Positions 55,601 through 63,052 of a stretch of 64,000 nucleotides of DNA are shown here, piece after piece. The position numbers and the translations under genes were made by a program. The DNA comes from Verrucomicrobiia bacterium. GTDB lineage: Bacteria; Verrucomicrobiota; Verrucomicrobiia; Limisphaerales; Pedosphaeraceae. The stretch covers positions 62,001 through 126,000 of the forward strand of contig DATAUW010000009.1 of the NCBI GenBank assembly GCA_036268055.1, given 5' to 3'. Under the pieces are notes generated by a model. It had not been told where the DNA came from, did no database searches, and saw nothing but the letters and a program-made list of their open reading frames with translations. How positions within the stretch are numbered: the stretch's first letter is position 1; each line of letters starts with the position of its first letter.

Positions 55601-57190
55601 AATGGCGATACCAATGACATCGAAGTTGAAGTCGGCTTCAACAGCGGTGGCGACTGGTTGAACTACACCCGCACTTTCGGCAGTGGCGGCTCGGCTCCTG
55701 CCGGTGCTTACAACGTCTGGGCTTATCTCGCCACCAGCGGTAGCGGCGCGGAAATGACCTTGTCGCAAGTCACCAGCGATCCGACTCAACCCAACCAGAC
55801 TTCAAACGTGTTGGGCAACTTCGGCAATGCATCTTTCACGGATGCCAGCTACAACAGCTTCGTGTATGTGCCATTGGTGGACCAATTCGGCAATCGCGTT
55901 TCTGTGACCTTGGGCACGGGCAATCAGACCCTTAAATCCACGGTCGTGGGCAATCCTAACATCGGATTTTACATGCTGGTTCCGGTCGCGCCGATCATCA
56001 CACCGGCGTTGCAGAATGTTTATCCGGATGGCTCAACTCTGTTCCAGGCCACCAACAAGCTGTCTTATACGGTTAGTCCTGCAAATGGCGCGGCTTTGAC
56101 GGCTGGCGGAGTTGACCTCGTGGTGAACGGCGCGGACGTGACTTCCCAAACGACCATTACCCCGCTTAATGGAAGCCTTACGGTCACTTATCCGCTTATC
56201 GCCAATAGTCTTTACACGGCGACGCTCACGGTAACGAATTCTGGCGGGCTGGTCTCGGTCTTTCCTGTTACTTTCGATACCTTCAATGCGACCAACTATC
56301 AGTTGGAGTGTGTGGATTACGACTTCAGTATAGATGGGACGACTGGGGGCATGTTTATTGATAATCCCGTTCCAACTTGCGATGCCAACCAGACCGCGAT
56401 GGGCACGCTCGCAACGAACAGTTACTTTGGTTTCCCAACGGGAAATCCAAGTGCCATTGCCTTGCAAGGTATTGACATCCACTTCCCGAACGATGGCCAA
56501 TCAGCCACATCGGAAATCTACCGCAATGACGGTGTCGGCCAGGAAATGACGACCGATACAGGAGTCCGCCCGAAATTCACCGCCGCTCGCACCCTGCTCG
56601 GTGATCCGAATATCGGCCCGGTTGACATCGGTTACTACGGTGGCGGCTACTGGATGAATTACACCCGCCATTATCCGGCTGGCACCTATAATGTATGGGG
56701 TCGTTTGGCTGGCGGTGCAGGACCATTCAGCGGAACTACGCTCAGCATGGTAACCAGTGGCGTAGGCACTTCAGTCCAATCGAGCAACGTGCTTGGAACC
56801 TTTTCGGATCCGAACGCGGCTGGCTGGCAAACGTGGCATTGGATTCCGATGCGTGACGCCAATGGCAACAAGTCCACCGTCACCTTCCTCGGCGGCACTA
56901 ACACGGCGACGCTTAACCTGACAAGCGGTAACAACCTCAACGCCCAGTTTCTGATGCTCACCGTCGCTCCGATCCAGGTAACCATCACGGGAGCGCCCTC
57001 GACCAGCACGCCGGGGGCTATAGGCTTGACGGTCAATACTTTGACCGGGCACACCTACCTCCTGCTCAAGTCGCCCACGCTCAATGGAGCCTATACCCAG
57101 GTGGACAGCTTCCCGGGTAATGGCAGCCCGCACACGTTCACTCAGGCGGAAAGCGGGACCGCCGGTTACTTCCGAATACAGGTACAGTAG
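52682..57190 (+). CDS. Large secreted beta-rich carbohydrate-binding-like protein B
   Basis: 1,502 residues. Long signal region with hydrophobic core (about 38-58, FFAALGIAALLGAAKTASA). A beta-helix/autotransporter-passenger-like part (about 60-570) starts with YTWNAASGNWSTPGNWTP and has many short N/G/T-rich repeats. A binding-type sandwich (about 578-780) is akin to the GH16 front module. An Ig-like domain (about 785-890) follows. Two related CBM6-like domains (about 895-1105 and 1205-1425), each with a GG(D/Y)W(L/M)NYTR signature, are separated by another Ig-like domain. The C-terminal module ends GYFRIQVQ. No catalytic residues or outer-membrane barrel. Probably an adhesive or glycan-binding surface layer protein. 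A pseudopilin gene follows 51 bp later. Confidence 0.82.
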   Translation: MKSVNAPNPPSANSMINSRTPREEGLRFAGVRSSRHFSKFFAALGIAALLGAAKTASADSYTWNAASGNWSTPGNWTPMTTGPNGPLATDTVVFGPNDTSSSTNSADNTVDASFAGTIASLTYNNATAGAPHVTEIDAGKTLTVTGSLVVGGLNANPAVTQVNFIGGGSLVASVTNATIENYNGSATTSSATLNLSGLSSFVFSNPTGNLSIADTTGSFLRAGGALILASGSNSITASNINLSTSATANGGPLGSITLGTGTNIINVANFNVSNNKNSASVSNQAGGLRIRGLTGTDASRANITLGNRNVANSTGQTTGSLLLNGAPVDIKAATLIVGEAPNAGAASSGAAGLAGNGVLQFDTGVIDATSLIMASNTSANSSGGFIGASTSAITVGANAKLTVGSGISLASQSSTGPATGTLTISNGTVVCNGNITQTESATGTAVGSIVFVGGGTLTVAGSIGGTTNPISNFTLDNNVTLQFALTSATQPAVSASTITWPSSDSTLNIKISSVPAGLSVGSSVPLFTAVNPLAGGTVSSPVLTLPGGATGNLSVSNTTVYLTFTGGVGIGIGGVNQLVNPGLETAPNSTGWATAGNANTINTGSATYYNAGLCPPDSPAQLVVSHTGVNVGNIYGQFPGPSSWTQTASTVAGSVYTAGAYTLASHEDLLNGTASFHYEVDFLDADGVLLSAYQSYTISNLQCGVEGPFPKDTWVYLAVTNQMIVNNGVNTGALLATVPTGVLTAPPNASRVQYRILVANPNSNGGSIYWDDANLGFISGPSAPVVSAITPNLVTLCTNTTVTATVTSPLSIITNIQVVVRSTTLGGITTNSITNGLTSTNISVTGIGTASVSVTYNLTPNTIYRSISVVATDANGVAVSSPSAVLDTLQPSLVIEASDFNYSNGTFQNTPQNGGLALYQGQVGVEGVDEHKAPRSSTQSYYRPSDAVIIEGAAPNTGVPPTGTEQKFVTAAANGDTNDIEVEVGFNSGGDWLNYTRTFGSGGSAPAGAYNVWAYLATSGSGAEMTLSQVTSDPTQPNQTSNVLGNFGNASFTDASYNSFVYVPLVDQFGNRVSVTLGTGNQTLKSTVVGNPNIGFYMLVPVAPIITPALQNVYPDGSTLFQATNKLSYTVSPANGAALTAGGVDLVVNGADVTSQTTITPLNGSLTVTYPLIANSLYTATLTVTNSGGLVSVFPVTFDTFNATNYQLECVDYDFSIDGTTGGMFIDNPVPTCDANQTAMGTLATNSYFGFPTGNPSAIALQGIDIHFPNDGQSATSEIYRNDGVGQEMTTDTGVRPKFTAARTLLGDPNIGPVDIGYYGGGYWMNYTRHYPAGTYNVWGRLAGGAGPFSGTTLSMVTSGVGTSVQSSNVLGTFSDPNAAGWQTWHWIPMRDANGNKSTVTFLGGTNTATLNLTSGNNLNAQFLMLTVAPIQVTITGAPSTSTPGAIGLTVNTLTGHTYLLLKSPTLNGAYTQVDSFPGNGSPHTFTQAESGTAGYFRIQVQ

Positions 57191-57225
57191 CCACACTTGC
57201 AACAGTGGTGCCTGTAGGCTACTGT
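57184..57225. other. Long hairpin between secreted protein and pseudopilin genes
   Basis: ACAGTAGCC (57184-57192, containing the TAG stop) pairs with GGCTACTGT (57217-57225), with an inner CACT/AGTG stem. There is no T-run behind it, so it is more likely an RNA-stabilising or partial-attenuation element than a full terminator. Confidence 0.45.
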
Positions 57226-57241
57226 CAAATACGTAACATAA

Positions 57242-58240
57242 ATGACTACAAATACGAAAATTAGTAATTGCACCGGCTCCCCCGTTCGCGGGGGGGTCGG
57301 TTCCCCTGCTGGTCACGCATTATGCCAATTAAAAGACGGCGCGCGGGCTGGTTTTACCCTGATTGAATTGCTGGTGGTGATCGCCATCATCGCAATTCTC
57401 GCAGGGTTGCTATTGCCGGCATTAGCCAAGGCCAAGCAGAAGGCCCAAGGCATTCAATGTATGAGCAACGAAAAACAGTTGTCCCTCGGATGGATCATGT
57501 ATCAGGGGGATAATAATGGGAAGCTTGCGCTCAATGGGGATGAAGCGGATCAGCCAGCCAGTCTCACGGATCCTTTGATAAAAATTGCCGGTCCGGCGAC
57601 TCAAAATAATGGCTTGGCCCAATGGTGTCCAGGCCGTCAGGATGCATCATCCGAACTAAGTGCGGCCAATGCCACAGTAAATCTTGGATATCAATGGATT
57701 CAGGCGGGCTTGATTTATCCCTATGTCAACAATACTTCGGTATACAAATGTCCGGCGGATAAATACAACTACTCTGCGTTTACCATCCAATATCCGCATG
57801 TGCGCAGTATGTCCATGAATACTTGGCTGGCCCCAATTAAGCCGTTTGAAGGCAACACAGCCGTGCAGTTGTTCTATAAAGATTCTGACTTCAATGTTCC
57901 GGGGGCTTCGCAAACCTGGCTGTTTATTGACGAGAATCCTTATAGCCTGAATGACGGTTCATTCATTTGCTGGCCGGAGAATTCCGGCACGACCGACGAA
58001 AACCAATGGGTGGATTGTCCAGCCTCATATCATAACAACGCCGGGGGCATTTCTTTTTGTGATGGACATGCGCAAATCAAAAAATGGACTGATTCTGGGA
58101 TCATTACCAGATGGAATGCCGCGCTCAACCCGCCCGGAGGACCTCCCCAATTCGGAAATCCGATGAATACTCGTGTTTCCATGGATGTTCCTAGTATGGA
58201 TGGAGTATTTTTGAAGACCGCTAGCGGCACCATGAAATAA
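57242..58240 (+). CDS. H-X9-DG pseudopilin-like protein B
   Basis: 332 residues. It has an unusually long leader of about 33 residues (including a [15 protein letters not shown] stretch encoded by hairpin 3) before the prepilin site: GARAG then [20 protein letters not shown]. The body has [12 protein letters not shown]-type and [19 protein letters not shown] blocks and the H-X9-DG motif ([12 protein letters not shown]). Strongly similar in layout to the protein at 36193. It would be processed by prepilin peptidase and could be a minor pseudopilin helping export the upstream giant protein. A Rho-independent terminator follows. Confidence 0.9.
   Translation: MTTNTKISNCTGSPVRGGVGSPAGHALCQLKDGARAGFTLIELLVVIAIIAILAGLLLPALAKAKQKAQGIQCMSNEKQLSLGWIMYQGDNNGKLALNGDEADQPASLTDPLIKIAGPATQNNGLAQWCPGRQDASSELSAANATVNLGYQWIQAGLIYPYVNNTSVYKCPADKYNYSAFTIQYPHVRSMSMNTWLAPIKPFEGNTAVQLFYKDSDFNVPGASQTWLFIDENPYSLNDGSFICWPENSGTTDENQWVDCPASYHNNAGGISFCDGHAQIKKWTDSGIITRWNAALNPPGGPPQFGNPMNTRVSMDVPSMDGVFLKTASGTMK
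57279..57294. repeat. REP-like hairpin 3 inside the pseudopilin leader
   Basis: CCCCCG (57279-57284) pairs with CGGGGG (57289-57294) around TTCG, a very stable tetraloop. It lies within codons for the extra N-terminal leader of the pseudopilin, about 37 nt after the ATG. Confidence 0.45.
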
Positions 58241-58270
58241 TTCTCCAGGTTCCCTCCATTTTAAAATGGC

Positions 58271-58300
58271 AAAACAGCGCTCCTTAAAGCGCTGTTTTTT
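58271..58300 (+). terminator. Rho-independent terminator after pseudopilin B
   Basis: Perfect 11-bp arms AAAACAGCGCT (58271-58281) and AGCGCTGTTTT (58288-58298) with a CCTTAA loop, running into further Ts. It ends the secreted-protein/pseudopilin transcript. Confidence 0.92.
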
Positions 58301-58367
58301 CCGGCTAGTTGATAACCAAGCAAGAGCACAAATAATAGCGTGCAATTTAAGGATCAACAATTACCTA

Positions 58368-60455
58368 TCATACTTTGGCCGCTAGTTGCGCAGACGGTTG
58401 TATTATTTTCCCCGCTGAACCAACCGGCAGGATGAAACTCAAAGGCTGTTCACACAACCTGGCCCAAAGTGAATGATAAATCGCATGCCGCTCCGGCGAT
58501 TGAATTCCCCGCGCGCGAATGGCCACGGACATCGCCAACCAAAAACTTACCGCCAGGTTCATGCAACCAATTCCCAGGATGCCTATCACTCCAAGCCAAA
58601 ACGCCGCCGTCGTCAATACCGATATTCCGATCGTTGCCGAAGCCGTAACCAGCATGCTTGACGAAAGCGTCACGTGGCGGATGTCCAGCGGCAGCCCGGC
58701 GAACTTCGCCACTTCCGGTATCAACCCCAGCATGAATCCGAAGGAAATATTTCCCGCGAGCCCGGCGACATTGCGCGTCCAGAAACGTCCGAACCGCAAG
58801 GCGCGACTCGTGCCAAGCACACGAACCAACCGCTGATCCGTCTCCAGTGCTTCGCCGATGCGATGGCACACGAACCAGTTATCCGCCCACGCGGCGGCGA
58901 GGCTGGAAGCCCACAACAGCACGCCCGTGAAAGCCGCGTATAAAATGCTCGGCCCGAAAAAAGATACGGCGTGAATCGCCTTCACCGCCCGTTCAGGCGT
59001 CATCATCGTCGCTCCGGTGAGCCACAATACCAAAAAATGCAATGCCAGCATCGTAGGCGCAACCAGCGCCAGATTTCCCACGATTGAGGCGAACTGCGAC
59101 CGGATCAGGCATACGATCTCGTTCACCAGCGCTTCGAGCGCGGCTGGTTCGCGAACTTGATGCATGCGATCCGCCAGCGCGGGTGCAGTATTGGCCGGTT
59201 GCTTGGTGGCCAGCGTTGAGCCGGTTAATTGAATCGCGACAAACCCGGTGGAATAATTCACCGACGCCGCAAAGCCTTCCAGCAACCCGGGCAATTCCCA
59301 ACCAAGAATGATGATCTTGAACCAGGTCGTGAACGCCATGATGACTCCGCCGCCCGCCGCCCGCCGCAGCATTTCGCCATACTCCTTCGGCGTCCGCGCG
59401 ATATAATGTTCACCCGTCTCACCGCTGCGCTCGACGATTTTTCGCGTCAGCAGATGAAAATTTTGCTGCAACAAAACCATCACACTCTCCCGCGCGCGAT
59501 TTTCGCGGACCAGCCGCGCGACAAATTCCGCGATCCGATTCAACGGCAGCGCCTGGTCAAAATTAAGTTCCAGCAATATCGCAAACCGATCCAATCCCGC
59601 CTCAATGAACGCCAGTTGGTAAACCACATCCGTGCTCACGCCGCGCTTTTCGAGATGCGTCAGCACTTCTTCCGCCGCGTGATGGCACGCATCCGTCAAG
59701 GCACGCAGGTGATTGAGTTCCGCGAGTAACGTCGCCGGGTCGCCAGAGTCGCGGGCATTGACAACCGCTTGCAAGGCGCCGGTCAGTTTAAAAAACGGCA
59801 GATCCCGCACGCGTTGATGCTTGATGCGCGCGCGAATGGCGGCGGAACAACCGCTGATGCGCAGTTGTGCGGCGAGTTGAAATAGCGCGTCCTCCAATTC
59901 CTCGGCCAGCGTGTTCCAGTCGCCCTCCTCATCACTCACGTTGAACTCCAGTAGATCGCGAAAACGCTGCAACGTCGCCTCATCCAATTTTTCGATCCAG
60001 GCATCGTCATTGCGATGTGGAAAAAACCGGTCGAACAACACGCCCAGTTCCGTTGCGCCGGGCGGCGGCAGAATTTTTCGCGACAACCTTTCGCCTATTT
60101 CCCGCAGCATGCCAAATTGCCGCGGCAAACCCGTCTCACAAAATAATTCCAGCGCGCTCGTCTCGCGAATGATGGACCGTAACGTGCGCGCCACCGAAAT
60201 TTTCCATTCGGGATTTTTGTCGAGCACGTCCAAGAGCCGCCGCAAACGTCCGGTCTGGATTTGCAATTCGGAAAGCGCCTGCACTTCGTCCTCGTGGCCC
60301 GGTCGGCGAATCCATTGAACGACATTCACCAGCCAGTTCAACCGATGTTCCAGCGTGTCCGTGGGCGAAGCCGATGACGCAAGCACATCCAGCGGCGTCA
60401 ACGCCGAATGTTGCCCCGCAAAACGGTCGAGCCAAAGTTTTAGACGCGGTGCCAT
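58368..60455 (-). CDS. Gcr-type (SpecificRecomb) multi-pass membrane protein
   Basis: 695 residues. The N-terminal half (about 1-350) is soluble and helical. The C-terminal half has about six membrane helices (e.g. LALVAPTMLALHFLVLWLTG, AVSFFGPSILYAAFTGVLLW, ISFGFMLGLIPEVAKFAGLP, TAAFWLGVIGILGIGCMNLA). This matches the family named after Neisseria Gcr, annotated site-specific recombinase. No tyrosine- or serine-recombinase catalytic motif is visible, and the membrane topology argues against DNA recombination. Treat the family name with caution. Monocistronic. Confidence 0.8.
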   Translation of the reverse strand: MAPRLKLWLDRFAGQHSALTPLDVLASSASPTDTLEHRLNWLVNVVQWIRRPGHEDEVQALSELQIQTGRLRRLLDVLDKNPEWKISVARTLRSIIRETSALELFCETGLPRQFGMLREIGERLSRKILPPPGATELGVLFDRFFPHRNDDAWIEKLDEATLQRFRDLLEFNVSDEEGDWNTLAEELEDALFQLAAQLRISGCSAAIRARIKHQRVRDLPFFKLTGALQAVVNARDSGDPATLLAELNHLRALTDACHHAAEEVLTHLEKRGVSTDVVYQLAFIEAGLDRFAILLELNFDQALPLNRIAEFVARLVRENRARESVMVLLQQNFHLLTRKIVERSGETGEHYIARTPKEYGEMLRRAAGGGVIMAFTTWFKIIILGWELPGLLEGFAASVNYSTGFVAIQLTGSTLATKQPANTAPALADRMHQVREPAALEALVNEIVCLIRSQFASIVGNLALVAPTMLALHFLVLWLTGATMMTPERAVKAIHAVSFFGPSILYAAFTGVLLWASSLAAAWADNWFVCHRIGEALETDQRLVRVLGTSRALRFGRFWTRNVAGLAGNISFGFMLGLIPEVAKFAGLPLDIRHVTLSSSMLVTASATIGISVLTTAAFWLGVIGILGIGCMNLAVSFWLAMSVAIRARGIQSPERHAIYHSLWARLCEQPLSFILPVGSAGKIIQPSAQLAAKV

Positions 60456-60912
60456 GATCCTTTAAGTCCCTTAAACAACAACATGTAAGCGAACATCAGC
60501 ATCCATCATGCCTCCAAATATTTCTTTCGAGCTTTCTCAAACGAGATAGATTTGCTGATAATTTAAAGAATCCCAGTCCGTCCTTTAATTTCATCACCCG
60601 CATTTTGCAAACCTGCGCGAGTGGGCAACGCAAATTGCGAATCACCTAAAAAAAATATCCGCACTTATCCGCACTTTTGCGCTCGGACGCGCTCGACGAT
60701 TCACAAACATCGCAGAGTTCGTTCAAAACCATCTCCAAATCACTCAATTTACAAAGAGCGGCATCCATCCTAGCACAGTTCCCGGGAAAAATCTAATCTG
60801 CCACTTCATCACCTGCGGCAGCGTGCAGCGCCCATCCATTACATTCTTCGCAACTTTTTATACTTCACAGATTTCAACATTTGAACCATCGTGCTACCAA
60901 CAAAGGCTGATT
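60456..60912. other. 457-bp intergenic region
   Basis: No gene seen. It separates the divergent Gcr-like and SPFH genes. It contains a short direct repeat (TCCGCACTT twice near 60658-60678) and no convincing promoter boxes or RNA gene. Confidence 0.5.
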
Positions 60913-61992
60913 ATGGGTTTAATTGATTATCTCAAAACACAATTCCTCGAAATCATCGAGTGGCAGGACGATTCCCGCGACACCATCTCCTTCCGCTATC
61001 CCGACCTGGACAAGGAAATCAAGAACGGCGCGCAACTCATCGTCCGCGAGTCGCAAGTCGCACAATTCGTGTATCTCGGCCAGTTCGGCGATTCCTTTGG
61101 CCCGGGCAAGCACACGCTGACCACCGATAACATCCCCATTCTCTCCACGCTCAAAGGCTGGAAGTATGGCCTCCACTCGCCGTTCAAAGCCGACGTCTAT
61201 TTCGTCAATACGCGCCTCTTCACCGGCAACAAATGGGGAACCGCCAATCCCATCATGATGCGCGATCCCGATTTCGGCATCGTTCGCGCGCGCGCCTACG
61301 GCACATTTGATTTTCATGTCACCGATGTGAAGCTGTTCCTCAAGGAAGTCGCCGGCACGGATGACCATTTCCGTCTCGATGAATTTGCCGACACCATGCG
61401 CTCGCGCATCGTCAGCGTCTTCACCGACGCAATGGCTTCCGCCAAGGTTCCCGTACTCGACCTCGCTTCCCGCTACACTGAACTCGGCGCCGCCCTGCTC
61501 CCGCTCATTAATCCCGCCGTGATGAGCAAATACGGGATCGAGATTCCCAGCTTCATTGTTGAGAACGTCTCCGTGCCGCCCGAAGTCGAACAAGCGATTG
61601 ACAAACGCAGCAGCATGGCCGCCATCGGCAACCTCAACGACTACGTCAAATATCAAATGGCCGAAGGCATGGGCAAAGGTGGCGAAGGTGGTAACCTCGC
61701 CGGAACCGCCGCCAGCCTCGGTGCCGGTCTCGCGATGGGCAATCAAATGGTCTCCGCCCTGAACACCCCACAAACCACACCGCCCGCTGGCGGCGCAGGC
61801 GCTGTTCCACCGGTTATTTCAGCAGGCGGTGGCACACCGGAATTGCTTGGCACCTCCGATGTCGCACGCATCCTCGGCGTGAGCGAAGGCGATGTGATCG
61901 CCACCCTCGAAAAAGGCGACATCAAAGGCAAAAAAATCGGCGCAACCTGGCGCGTGACAAAGTCCGCATTGGACGAGTTTTTGAAGTCGTAA
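60913..61992 (+). CDS. SPFH-domain protein with C-terminal excisionase-like winged helix
   Basis: 359 residues from the ATG at 60913, with AAAGG 8 nt upstream. The SPFH/band 7-type domain of the virion-core/YdjI group (about 10-235) begins MGLIDYLKTQFLEIIEWQDD and has FGPGKHTLTTDNIPIL. A glycine-rich linker (about 250-305) leads to a small MerR/excisionase-type helix-turn-helix (about 308-359: LGTSDVARILGVSEGDVIAT, then GKKIGATWRVTKSALDEFLK). YdjI proteins usually end in a zinc ribbon, so this ending is unusual. In this locus a separate zinc-ribbon protein is encoded 1 kb downstream. Possible role: membrane-stress scaffold. Confidence 0.87.
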   Translation: MGLIDYLKTQFLEIIEWQDDSRDTISFRYPDLDKEIKNGAQLIVRESQVAQFVYLGQFGDSFGPGKHTLTTDNIPILSTLKGWKYGLHSPFKADVYFVNTRLFTGNKWGTANPIMMRDPDFGIVRARAYGTFDFHVTDVKLFLKEVAGTDDHFRLDEFADTMRSRIVSVFTDAMASAKVPVLDLASRYTELGAALLPLINPAVMSKYGIEIPSFIVENVSVPPEVEQAIDKRSSMAAIGNLNDYVKYQMAEGMGKGGEGGNLAGTAASLGAGLAMGNQMVSALNTPQTTPPAGGAGAVPPVISAGGGTPELLGTSDVARILGVSEGDVIATLEKGDIKGKKIGATWRVTKSALDEFLKS

Positions 61993-62017
61993 TTTCAATT
62001 TTCTGACGCTGAGGAAT

Positions 62018-62206
62018 TTGAAGGCGACGATAAAATTCTGCGTTGCATTGATCGCATTGACAATTATTAATACTGCGATTTGGCAGGAACTGGTGGATGG
62101 CAGACTTTATGACTGCACCGATGCCTTTGGCTTCGATTATTGGCAACCGGGAGATTGGATCCATAATCCTGTTTCTGTCGTCGGATTGTCAGTCATCGCT
62201 CCATGA
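62018..62206 (+). CDS. Small membrane protein, unknown (first of coupled pair)
   Basis: 62 residues, TTG start (62018-62020) preceded at close distance by GAGGAA, which decides the start. One membrane/signal helix (about 5-22: KFCVALIALTIINTAIW) is followed by VDGRLYDCTDAFGFDYWQPG. I do not recognise the family. Its stop overlaps the next start (ATGA). Confidence 0.6.
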   Translation: MKATIKFCVALIALTIINTAIWQELVDGRLYDCTDAFGFDYWQPGDWIHNPVSVVGLSVIAP

Positions 62207-62373
62207 GTGAGCCTGATATTATCAAAGAGGGATGGGCGATGAATGATTTGTGGATTCTATGGGAATCGTTTATCGCAATCTCGGTGGTCATTAGTGGAGG
62301 ATTAGTGTTAGTGCGTTGGCCAATTCCGAAGGCTTGGACCACCGCGAGAGTTCATCGGGCTGTTAGTGGCTAA
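62203..62373 (+). CDS. Small membrane protein, unknown (second of coupled pair)
   Basis: 56 residues: MSEPDIIKEGWAMNDLWILW, then a membrane helix (about 19-38, ILWESFIAISVVISGGLVLV) and a basic tail. The ATG overlaps the preceding stop by 4 bp in the ATGA form, so translation is coupled and no separate ribosome-binding site is needed. Family not recognised. Probably an envelope-associated partner of the preceding peptide. Confidence 0.55.
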   Translation: MSEPDIIKEGWAMNDLWILWESFIAISVVISGGLVLVRWPIPKAWTTARVHRAVSG

Positions 62374-62491
62374 AAAATATAGTTCGACCAGACCGCGAAT
62401 TTCCTTCCTTAATAAATCGAACCCGATGTTCGACTGGCGTTATGTTAATTTAGAAAATCGGATGAGACTATCTATCCTTTAAATTATTGTT

Positions 62492-63052
62492 GTGACAATA
62501 GCTGTTTTCATAATCTTGGCCTTCACTTTCGCAATGGCGATCGGTTTTGGCTGGGGTGTAATATTTGCCTCGCGCAGAAATTTCAAGCAGTTCGGCTTAA
62601 AGCCCACATCACTTTTTTCTGGGGTTGGAGGTCTGTGTTTGATCGCGACATTTGTATGGGGATTGTATGTTCTACACTTCGTAAGCGTCGCTAAACATGC
62701 TGAAGGCACCGTAGTCGCGCTTGAGCGGCATGATTCCCAAGATGGATCGCCCACTTACGCCCCTACGTTTCGATTTCGCGATCTGAACGCGGTTGAATAT
62801 ACGATCTCATCTTCAGCAGGCCAGTCGCCACCCGAATTCTCTGTTGGGCAGAAGGTGGATGTTCTTTATCTTTCATCCAATCCGCGACACGCCACCATCA
62901 ACAATTATATGCAACTATGGGGCGGTCCGACGATTTTCTTCGTCTTAGGTTTCATATTCTCATTGGCGGGAATCGGCGCATTTTATTGGCCGAGGATTCA
63001 TGACCGGTTCACTAAACAAAAAGTTGTTTCACCCATTCAATCGAATGTCTGA
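62492..63052 (+). CDS. DUF3592 membrane protein
   Basis: 186 residues, GTG start. Membrane helices at about 3-25 and 43-65, then a ~65-residue beta domain (AEGTVVALERHDSQDGSPTY, then FRFRDLNAVEYTISSSAG and VGQKVDVLYLSSNPRHATI), and a last helix (about 142-165). This is the DUF3592 layout: a small extracytoplasmic domain between helices. Function unknown. The next gene overlaps its end by 8 bp. Confidence 0.8.
   Translation: MTIAVFIILAFTFAMAIGFGWGVIFASRRNFKQFGLKPTSLFSGVGGLCLIATFVWGLYVLHFVSVAKHAEGTVVALERHDSQDGSPTYAPTFRFRDLNAVEYTISSSAGQSPPEFSVGQKVDVLYLSSNPRHATINNYMQLWGGPTIFFVLGFIFSLAGIGAFYWPRIHDRFTKQKVVSPIQSNV

Noticed and set aside
58368-60455. Integrative element suggested by the recombinase-family name
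   Set aside because: No integrase motif, attachment-site repeats, tRNA target or phage genes nearby; the protein is a multi-pass membrane protein.
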